Of a DNA stretch of 6,676 bases, positions 1-5,573 are shown in pieces (the stretch's first letter is position 1; each line of letters opens with the position of its first letter). This stretch comes from Caulobacter sp. B11 (GTDB lineage: Bacteria; Pseudomonadota; Alphaproteobacteria; Caulobacterales; Caulobacteraceae). The notes beneath the pieces were generated by a model, which worked only from the letters and a program-made list of their open reading frames with translations, ran no database searches and had not been told where the DNA came from. The position numbers and the translations under genes were made by a program. Location of the stretch: positions 1 through 6,676 of the forward strand of contig NZ_PEGG01000161.1 in assembly GCF_002737765.1 (NCBI RefSeq). The letters run 5' to 3'.

Positions 1-556
1 CTCGAGCTGCAGCGCGCGCTCAAGGCTCGCGGTCGGCTCGGCGTGACCAGATTGACCACCCCGCCGATCGCCTGACTGCCCCAGAGGTGGATTGCGCGCC
101 GCGCAGGACCTCGATCCGCGCGATGTCGCCGATCAGCAGATTGCCGAAGTTGAATCCGCCCTGGGTCGAGGATGGGTCGTTTGAGCTTGACGCCGTCGAC
201 CACCACCACCGTGTGGTAGGATTCCGCCCCGCGAATGAAGACCGAGCCTGCTGGCCTTCACCCCCGCTGCGGGCGACGACGACGCCGGGGGTGCGGGAGA
301 TCAGGTCCGCGACATTGGTGGCCTGGCTGAGGGCGATGTCGCAGCTGTCGAGCGCGGTGATGGAGACGCCGATCTTGTCGGCGTTCTGCGCGAAGCGGGT
401 GGCGGTGACGACCACGCCGTCGACGGCGCTGGCGGCTTCCGCCCCAGCGACATCGGGGTCAGCGGCCTTGCGCGGCGTGAGGCTGGTTTCAGCAAGGGCG
501 GGCGAGGCCAGCAAGAGCGTGGCCAGGGCGGTCGTGGTCAGAAGTCTGCGAGTCAT
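1..556 (-). CDS. btuB: BtuB-type TonB-dependent cobalamin receptor, 5' part, frame-disrupted
   Basis: Outer-membrane active transporter, most likely for vitamin B12, energised by TonB-ExbB-ExbD. The start ATG at 556-554 follows a strong GGAGGGG ribosome site. The product begins with a Sec signal peptide (MTRRLL, hydrophobic core, ALA then ET, predicted cut after residue 22), then a TonB box around residues 45-54 (VDGVVVTATR), then the plug domain (LISRTPGVVV, later NDPSSTQGGFNFGNLLIGDI, IEVLRGAQST). The beta-barrel lies beyond the left edge. The reading frame is broken. Correcting one missing base near 246 and one extra T within 180-182 restores SVFIRGAESYHTVVVVDGVK and LNDPSS; one missing base near 86-87 restores LWGSQAIGGVVNLVT; a fourth, near 42, would restore EPTASLERALQLE. 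These corrected stretches are classic plug sequence, so the gene family is clear. Substrate assignment rests on the cobalamin riboswitch upstream. The indels may be sequencing errors or real decay; errors are more likely because they cluster at the window edge. Confidence 0.86.
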
Positions 557-710
557 GGGTTTCCCCTCCGGTGACGACGAACCGGCGCTCGATCGGGTCC
601 GCGGGCGTGACGGCGCGCGGGCTCGCGCGAGGGGCGCGGTCCAGGTTGCTCGTCGTCTCTGTCGGGAAGACCCGTTTCACATGGCGCACCCCGGCCATGG
701 GAAGGACGAC
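557..710 (-). promoter_or_regulatory. btuB leader between riboswitch aptamer and start codon (probable expression platform)
   Basis: This 154-base stretch of the minus strand separates the cobalamin aptamer from the btuB start and has no convincing gene. It contains, in transcript order: a hairpin with perfect six-base arms CATGGC/GCCATG (699-694 with 685-680, eight-base loop); a short CGGG/CCCG hairpin (674-663); an octamer GACGACGA (657-650); a very GC-rich segment with the palindrome CTCGCGCGAG (around 621-630); and a hairpin CCGGT/ACCGG (585-581 with 572-568) whose loop TCGTCGTC (580-573) is exactly complementary to the octamer. The last hairpin includes the start of the Shine-Dalgarno sequence. 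No hairpin is followed by a U tract, so translational control seems likelier than intrinsic termination. The pairings are read directly; their use as a switch is inference. Confidence 0.55.
563..569 (-). promoter_or_regulatory. Ribosome binding site of btuB
   Basis: On the minus strand GGAGGGG lies six bases before the ATG at 556-554. It is a near-perfect Shine-Dalgarno sequence and fixes this start. Its first two G residues also belong to the 3' arm of a possible hairpin (568-572 with 581-585), so its access may be controlled by the leader RNA. Confidence 0.8.
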
Positions 711-890
711 CGCGACGGGCAGGTCTCCTGGCTCACGGGTCAATGCCTTCGCGTCGCCTTCCCAGATCGCCCGCGAACGGGGTTTCCAGTGGCATGAATG
801 ACGCGCGGACTCGCCGCTTACAGTTGCGGGGGCAGCCCGGGTTTTTCACCCGAGTTCCCTTTTCATCCTCCGGAGAGGAACCTGTCGCGA
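711..890 (-). promoter_or_regulatory. Cobalamin riboswitch (B12 element)
   Basis: The minus strand carries the conserved blocks of the cobalamin riboswitch in the right order: AAAAGGGAA (863-855), GCTGCCCCCGCAACTGTAAG (836-817) followed by CGG, GCCACTGG (793-786), GGGAAGG (763-757), and the B12 box AGCCAGGAGACCTGCC (733-718). The closing P1 helix can be drawn as GCGAC plus AGGT on the 5' side (889-880) with ACCT plus GTCGC on the 3' side (724-712), which sets the borders. In this family adenosylcobalamin binding normally lowers expression of the downstream gene, here the BtuB-like receptor, giving feedback control of B12 uptake. The aptamer appears complete and shows no indel in its conserved core, unlike the far end of the receptor gene. 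Confidence 0.96.
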
Positions 891-895
891 GGCCC

Positions 896-924
896 GGACT
901 AGCTGTTGCGCCGCGCACCGTCAA
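896..924 (-). promoter_or_regulatory. Housekeeping promoter for the riboswitch-btuB transcript
   Basis: Read on the minus strand, TTGACGG (924-918), a 14-base spacer and GCTAGTCC (903-896) fit the Caulobacter housekeeping consensus TTGACGS-N10-14-GCTANAWC, with a perfect -35 element and six of eight matches at -10. The expected transcription start about six bases beyond the -10 element falls near 890, exactly where the 5' arm of riboswitch helix P1 begins. The independent agreement of promoter and aptamer border makes the call fairly strong. Confidence 0.75.
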
Positions 925-960
925 TCCGGCGGGCATTCGGCGCAGAACGGCGCGTGAACT

Positions 961-990
961 CTGGCGCTGGCCGTCCGGCCGCTCTATATC
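961..990 (+). promoter_or_regulatory. Candidate promoter of sdhE
   Basis: The -10 element TCTATATC (983-990) matches seven of eight positions of GCTANAWC. A weaker -35 element, CTGGCGC (961-967), lies upstream with 18 bases between the two hexamers CTGGCG and TATATC. The predicted transcription start is about 996-1000, at or next to the sdhE ATG, so the mRNA may lack a leader. It is arranged back to back with the btuB promoter in a short shared intergenic region. Confidence 0.5.
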
Positions 991-999
991 GGCGACCAC

Positions 1000-1293
1000 A
1001 TGACCATCGATCACGACTCCCGCCTTCGGCGGCTGAAGTTCCGGGCTTGGCACCGCGGATTTCGCGAAGCGGACCTCATTCTGGGCCCGTTTGCTGAAAA
1101 CCATGGGCCAAACCTGACCCCCGAACAGCTCGACTTGTTCGAAGCGCTGATGGAAGAGTCAGACCGTGAGATCTATGCTTGGATCGTGGGGCAGGAGCCG
1201 ACCCCGCCCGCGTTCGACAACGAAATCATGAACATGATCAAGTTGTTCCGCTATGAAGCTCACGCGGTCAGACCCATCGGCGATGGCGCCTGA
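1000..1293 (+). CDS. sdhE: Succinate dehydrogenase assembly factor SdhE (YgfY/CptB, Sdh5 family)
   Basis: A 97-residue cytosolic protein of the SdhE/SDHAF2 family, which promotes covalent attachment of FAD to the flavoprotein subunit SdhA of succinate dehydrogenase. The family hallmark RGxxE is present as RGFRE at residues 19-23, inside the typical opening RLKFRAWHRG; acidic helix-bundle features follow (LTPEQLDLFEALMEESDREIYAWI, in two parts, residues about 40-63) and the conserved late helix around NMIKLF. Length is normal for the family, slightly extended at the C terminus. The ATG at 1000 is chosen because an in-frame TGA lies at 955 and no ATG, GTG or TTG occurs between. No Shine-Dalgarno sequence precedes it; a -10-like element ends only nine bases upstream, which suggests a leaderless mRNA. 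mfd follows after 147 bases on the same strand, a neighbourhood seen in many Alphaproteobacteria. Confidence 0.93.
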   Translation: MTIDHDSRLRRLKFRAWHRGFREADLILGPFAENHGPNLTPEQLDLFEALMEESDREIYAWIVGQEPTPPAFDNEIMNMIKLFRYEAHAVRPIGDGA

Positions 1294-1440
1294 GGCCTGT
1301 CGCCGCGACCGAGCTTGGTCGGGATATCGCAACGTTTGTCGCGCGCTCGCTCTGTTCCACGGCGAGGAAGCCGCCCCGGCGGATCGGAATCGAACTTTTC
1401 ACGAGCGGGCCAGGCCCGTCCATAGGCGCTAAAGAGCAGC
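1294..1440 (+). other. Spacer between sdhE and mfd with two small inverted repeats
   Basis: This gap contains no gene. Two inverted repeats are visible: CGACC/GGTCG (1306-1310 with 1317-1321, six-base loop) shortly after the sdhE stop, and CGGGC/GCCCG (1406-1410 with 1414-1418, three-base loop) just before mfd. Neither is followed by a run of T, so neither is a standard intrinsic terminator. I see no convincing promoter for mfd; GCTAAAGA at 1428-1435 resembles a -10 element but lacks a partner -35. The mfd ribosome site is weak (AGAG, 1433-1436). Confidence 0.4.
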
Positions 1441-4400
1441 ATGGCCCACGACGCCAAACAGATCGCCAAGGCCTCGGGCGGCCTCACCCTGGCTGGCGCG
1501 CCGGAGGGTTTTGACGCCCTGGTGATGGCCGACATCGCCCGCGCCCGGGGTGGGCTGACCATGTTCGTGGCCCGCGACACGGCGCGAGCCACGGCCTTCA
1601 TCGACGCCCTGAGATTCTTCGCGCCCGAGATCGAGGCGGTGCTGTTCCCCTCCTGGGACTGCCTGCCTTATGACCGAATCGGCCCCTCGGCCGGCGTCGC
1701 GGCGACCCGGATGTCGACCCTGCACCGCCTGGCCAACGGCCTGGGGAAGGCCAAGCCGGCCATTCTAGTCACCGCCGCGCCGGCGCTCCTGCAGCGGGTT
1801 CCCGACAAGTCGGTCCTGATGCGGGCCAGCTACGCCGCCCAGGTCGGCAATGTCGTCGAAGTCGCGGATCTGGAACGCTATTTCGCGATCAACGGCTATG
1901 TCCGCGCGTCGACGGTGTCCGAGCGCGGTGAGTTCGCGATCCGGGGCGGCGTGATTGACGTCTATCCGCCCGCCGCCGACGAACCCGTGCGGTTGGACCT
2001 GTTCGGCGACACGCTGGAAAGCATCCGGGCCTTTGATCCGGAGACCCAGCGTTCGACCAAGCAACTGAAGGCGATCGAACTTCTGCCCGTCAGCGAGGCC
2101 CTGCTCGACGCGGCCGGCGTCTCGCGCTTCCGGTCGGGCTATGTGCGCACCTTTGGCGCACCGGGCGATGATGCGCTCTACGCCACGGTCAGCGAGGGCG
2201 GCCGCCGGGCCGGTCTGGAGCACTGGCTGCCGCTGTTCTATGAGCGCATGGCGACCCTGTTCGACTATCTGCCCGAGGGCGGGCTGATCGGCATCGATCA
2301 TCAGGTCAATGAGGCGCGCGACGAACGCCTGTCGATGATCCAGGACGCCTACGAGGCCCGGGCTGGCGCCGACCGCAAGTCGGCCTATCGCCCGCTGGAG
2401 CCCAAGGCCCTCTATCTGACCGCCGAGGAATGGGACGGCGCGATCGCCGACCGCACCCATCGCCGCTTCACGCCCTTCCAGCCCCAGGGACTGGACGTGG
2501 TCGACATGGGCGCCAAGCTTGGCCGCACCTTCGCCGCTGAGCGGGCCCAGGACAGCGTCAACCTGTTCGAGGCGACCGCCGAGCATGCCCAGGCCCTGAC
2601 AGGGCAGGGCAAGCGGGTGCTGTTCGCCTCTTGGTCGGAGGGCTCCTCGGAACGACTCGGCACGATGCTGGCCGACCACGGCCTGACCCGAATCCCCTAC
2701 GCGGCCTATTGGCAGGCCGCCAAGGCCGCCGATCCCAAGACCCCGCAGCGCGTTGTGCTGCCGCTGGATCATGGCTTCGAGACCGACAGCCTGGCGGTGA
2801 TCTCGGAAACCGACATTCTCGGCGACCGCCTGGCCCGGCCACGCAAGAAGCGCCGCGCCGCCAACTTCCTGGCAGAGGCCAGCGCCCTGACCCCCGGCGA
2901 CCTCGTGGTCCACATCGATCACGGCATCGGCCGCTATGAGGGCCTCAAGACCCTCGACGTCCAGGGCGCGCCGCATGACTGCCTGGACCTGCTGTACGGA
3001 GGCGAGGCCAAGCTCTATCTGCCGGTCGAGAACATCGACCTTTTGACCCGCTACGGAACCGACGGCGAGAACGTCCAGCTGGACAAGCTGGGCGGCGCAG
3101 CTTGGCAGGGGCGCAAGGCCAAGGCCAAGGAGCGCCTGCGGGTCATGGCCGAGGGCCTGATCCAGATCGCGGCGGCTCGCCAGCTGAAATCCGTCGAAGA
3201 GACCGATCCGCCGCACGGGGTGTTCGACGAATTCTGCGCGCGTTTCCCTTACGAGGAGACCGACGACCAGCTGTCGGCTATCGCCGATGTGCTGAGCGAT
3301 CTTGGATCCGGCAAGCCGATGGATCGTCTGATCTGCGGCGACGTCGGGTTCGGCAAGACCGAGGTCGCCCTGCGCGCCGCCTTCGTGGTGGCCATGAGCG
3401 GCAAGCAGGTGGCCATCGTCTGCCCAACGACCTTGCTGGCGCGCCAGCACTTCAAGACGTTCAAGGATCGCTTTCAGGGCTGGCCGATCAAGGTCACCCA
3501 GCTATCGCGGATGGTCACCGGCAAGGACGCCGCCGCCGCGCGCGAGGGCCTGGCCAATGGTCAGCTGGAGATCGTGGTCGGCACCCATGCCGTGCTCTCC
3601 AAGCAGGTCTCGTTCAAGGACCTGGGCCTGGTCATCGTCGACGAGGAGCAGCACTTTGGGGTCAAGCACAAGGAGAAGCTCAAGGAGCTTCGCGCCGACG
3701 TGCACATGCTGACCCTGACCGCCACGCCCATTCCCCGAACGCTCCAGATGGCGCTCAGCGGCATTCGCGAGATGTCGATCATCGCCACCCCGCCGGTCGA
3801 TCGCCTGGCGGTGCGCACCTATATCAGCCCCTTCGATCCGGTGACCCTGCGCGAGGCCCTGCTGCGCGAGAAGTATCGCGGCGGCCAGGCCTACTATGTG
3901 GTGCCGCGCATCAAGGACCTGGAGGAGATCGAGAAATTCCTCCGCGTTCAGGTGCCGGAGGTGAAGTTTGTGGTCGGTCACGGCCAGATGGCCCCGACCC
4001 AGCTGGAAGACGTGATGACCGCCTTCTACGAAGGCCAGTATGATGTCCTGCTCGCCACGACGATCGTCGAGAGCGGCCTCGATATTCCCAGCGCCAACAC
4101 CCTGATCGTGCACCGCGCCGACATGTTCGGCCTGGCCCAGCTCTATCAGATCCGTGGCCGGGTCGGCCGGTCCAAGGCCCGGGCCTACGCCTATCTGACC
4201 ACGCCCGCTGAGAGGCAGATCACCCTGTCGGCCGAGAAGCGCCTGAAGGTCCTGCAGTCGCTCGACAGCCTGGGCGCCGGCTTCCAACTGGCCAGCCACG
4301 ACCTCGACCAGCGCGGCGGCGGCAATCTGCTGGGCGACGAGCAGAGCGGCCACATCAAGGAAATCGGCGTCGAGCTGTACCAGCAGATGCTCGAGGACGC

Positions 4401-4905
4401 GGTCGCCGAGCTGCGCGAACGCCAGGGCGCCGAGGCCTTGAGTTCAGATCGCGGCTGGTCGCCGCAGATCAATACCGGCGCGGCCGTGATGATCCCCGAC
4501 GAGTACGTCCCCGACCTCAATGTCCGCCTGTCGCTCTATCGCCGACTGTCCGAGGCGGAGCGCGCGGCTGACCGCGAGGCCCTGGCCGCCGAATTGATCG
4601 ACCGCTTTGGCCCCCTGCCGCCGGAAACCGACAGCCTGCTGAAGGTGGTGGCCATCAAGGGTCTGTGCCGCGAGGCCAATGTCGCCAAGATCGATGTCGG
4701 CCCCAAGGGGGCTGTGGCCAGCTTCCGCAATGACACCTACGCCAACCCTCTGGCCCTGATGCAGTTCGTGGCCAAGAACAACATCGTCTGGAAGGTGCGG
4801 CCCGACCAGAAGGTGGTGGTGAAGGGCGAGTGGGATACGCCGGCCGCCCGCCTGGACGCCGCTGAAAAGATCCTGACCCAACTGGTCAAGCTGGCCAAGG
4901 AGTAG
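1441..4905 (+). CDS. mfd: Transcription-repair coupling factor Mfd
   Basis: An intact 1154-residue Mfd, normal length. It is an ATP-driven DNA translocase that pushes or removes RNA polymerase stalled at template lesions and recruits UvrA, linking transcription to nucleotide excision repair. Domains in order: a UvrB-like module (about 1-340; PSWDCLPYD at 70-78 and VSERGEFAIRGGVIDVYP at 159-176); the CarD-like RNA polymerase interaction domain (about 485-560, opening GDLVVHIDHGIGRYEGL); a RecG-like superfamily 2 motor with Walker A GDVGFGKT at 633-640, motif Ia PTTLLARQH at 662-670, DEEQ box at 734-737, TATPIPRT at 760-767, GHGQM at 846-850, TTIVESGLDIPSANT at 873-887 and the arginine-finger motif QLYQIRGRVGRS at 900-911; and the C-terminal autoinhibitory TRCF domain (about 1010-1120, PDEYVPDLNVRLSLYRRL). 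All catalytic motifs look intact. It may be cotranscribed with sdhE. Its stop is 11 bases from that of the convergent thiol oxidoreductase gene. Confidence 0.98.
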   Translation: MAHDAKQIAKASGGLTLAGAPEGFDALVMADIARARGGLTMFVARDTARATAFIDALRFFAPEIEAVLFPSWDCLPYDRIGPSAGVAATRMSTLHRLANGLGKAKPAILVTAAPALLQRVPDKSVLMRASYAAQVGNVVEVADLERYFAINGYVRASTVSERGEFAIRGGVIDVYPPAADEPVRLDLFGDTLESIRAFDPETQRSTKQLKAIELLPVSEALLDAAGVSRFRSGYVRTFGAPGDDALYATVSEGGRRAGLEHWLPLFYERMATLFDYLPEGGLIGIDHQVNEARDERLSMIQDAYEARAGADRKSAYRPLEPKALYLTAEEWDGAIADRTHRRFTPFQPQGLDVVDMGAKLGRTFAAERAQDSVNLFEATAEHAQALTGQGKRVLFASWSEGSSERLGTMLADHGLTRIPYAAYWQAAKAADPKTPQRVVLPLDHGFETDSLAVISETDILGDRLARPRKKRRAANFLAEASALTPGDLVVHIDHGIGRYEGLKTLDVQGAPHDCLDLLYGGEAKLYLPVENIDLLTRYGTDGENVQLDKLGGAAWQGRKAKAKERLRVMAEGLIQIAAARQLKSVEETDPPHGVFDEFCARFPYEETDDQLSAIADVLSDLGSGKPMDRLICGDVGFGKTEVALRAAFVVAMSGKQVAIVCPTTLLARQHFKTFKDRFQGWPIKVTQLSRMVTGKDAAAAREGLANGQLEIVVGTHAVLSKQVSFKDLGLVIVDEEQHFGVKHKEKLKELRADVHMLTLTATPIPRTLQMALSGIREMSIIATPPVDRLAVRTYISPFDPVTLREALLREKYRGGQAYYVVPRIKDLEEIEKFLRVQVPEVKFVVGHGQMAPTQLEDVMTAFYEGQYDVLLATTIVESGLDIPSANTLIVHRADMFGLAQLYQIRGRVGRSKARAYAYLTTPAERQITLSAEKRLKVLQSLDSLGAGFQLASHDLDQRGGGNLLGDEQSGHIKEIGVELYQQMLEDAVAELRERQGAEALSSDRGWSPQINTGAAVMIPDEYVPDLNVRLSLYRRLSEAERAADREALAAELIDRFGPLPPETDSLLKVVAIKGLCREANVAKIDVGPKGAVASFRNDTYANPLALMQFVAKNNIVWKVRPDQKVVVKGEWDTPAARLDAAEKILTQLVKLAKE

Positions 4906-4916
4906 GGCGGTCCGGT

Positions 4917-5561
4917 CTAGACGCTCGGTTCGAGGGCCTTGTCGATCGCCGCGGCGATGTTTTCCGGGCTTTCAGCCCCGACGACGGCCAGCTTGCCGCC
5001 GAAGATCGCGAACGGCACGCCGGTGATTCCGCCCTGGACGGCCATGGCGTGCTCGCGCGCCACCGAGTCCTGGTCCGCGCCTTCCGACAACAGCCGAAGG
5101 ATCACGAGGCGGTCCAGTCCGGCCTGCTCGCCGATCTCGGCCAGGACCTGGGGATCGCCGATGTCGCGACCATGGGTGAAATAGGCCGCGAACAGGGCCT
5201 CGACCACCGCATCCTGCCGGCCCGCGCCCTGACTCCAGCGGATGAGACGGTGCGCGGCGTTGGTGTTGGGCGACAGGGCGATCGCGTCGAAATCGAAGAC
5301 GATGCCGTCCTCGGCCCCGCCTTCGACCAGGGCCGTATGAACGGCCTTCAGCTTGAGCGGATCCTTGAACTTGCCGGCCATATAGGCTTTGCGATCAACG
5401 CCTTGCTCGGGAAGGGTCGGGTCAAGCTGATAGGGTCGCCAGACGATCAGGGGCTCGACATCCGGCCGCAGCGCCAGAGCGGACTTCAGGCGCCGCCAGC
5501 CGAGATAGCACCAGGGGCAAACGACATCGGCGACGAGGTCGATCAGCAGCGGTTGTCCCAT
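4917..5561 (-). CDS. DsbA-family (FrnE-like) thiol-disulfide oxidoreductase, cytosolic
   Basis: A 214-residue member of the DsbA/2-hydroxychromene-2-carboxylate isomerase superfamily, FrnE-like subgroup. The thioredoxin-type active site CPWC lies at residues 15-18, preceded by the beta strand LLIDLVADVV; the cis-proline loop is GVP at 181-183, followed by FAIFGGKLAVVGA. The helical insert carries the subgroup signatures NTNAAHRL (99-106) and FTHGRDIGD (128-136). There is no signal peptide, so it should act in the cytoplasm, in contrast to classical periplasmic DsbA. Proteins of this group are usually linked to thiol redox or oxidative stress tolerance; the true substrate cannot be told from sequence. 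The ATG at 5561-5559 follows GAGGA, six bases upstream, overlapping the popA stop codon, so the gene is very likely translated from a popA transcript. It converges on mfd with only 11 bases between stop codons. Confidence 0.93.
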   Translation of the reverse strand: MGQPLLIDLVADVVCPWCYLGWRRLKSALALRPDVEPLIVWRPYQLDPTLPEQGVDRKAYMAGKFKDPLKLKAVHTALVEGGAEDGIVFDFDAIALSPNTNAAHRLIRWSQGAGRQDAVVEALFAAYFTHGRDIGDPQVLAEIGEQAGLDRLVILRLLSEGADQDSVAREHAMAVQGGITGVPFAIFGGKLAVVGAESPENIAAAIDKALEPSV

Positions 5562-5567
5562 GGACCT

Positions 5568-5573
5568 TCCTCA
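5568..5573 (-). promoter_or_regulatory. Ribosome binding site of the dsbA-like gene overlapping the popA stop codon
   Basis: On the minus strand the popA stop TGA (5573-5571) runs into the Shine-Dalgarno sequence GAGGA (5572-5568), six bases before the ATG at 5561. The overlap suggests operon organisation and possible translational coupling between popA and the downstream gene. Confidence 0.7.

Noticed and set aside
663..674. CGGG/CCCG hairpin in the btuB leader as an intrinsic terminator
   Set aside because: The stem is only four bases and no U tract follows on the minus strand.
87..797. Open frame of 236 codons on the plus strand over the btuB start and its leader
   Set aside because: It runs antisense through the signal peptide, ribosome site and B12 box of the receptor gene, and the translation resembles no family.
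1428..1435. GCTAAAGA as a -10 element for mfd
   Set aside because: No -35 match lies at an acceptable distance upstream, and six of eight matches alone is weak evidence.
1765..3450. Long open frame (561 codons) on the minus strand inside mfd
   Set aside because: It lies wholly antisense to the intact mfd frame, has no recognisable motif, and is explained by stop-poor high-GC codon bias.
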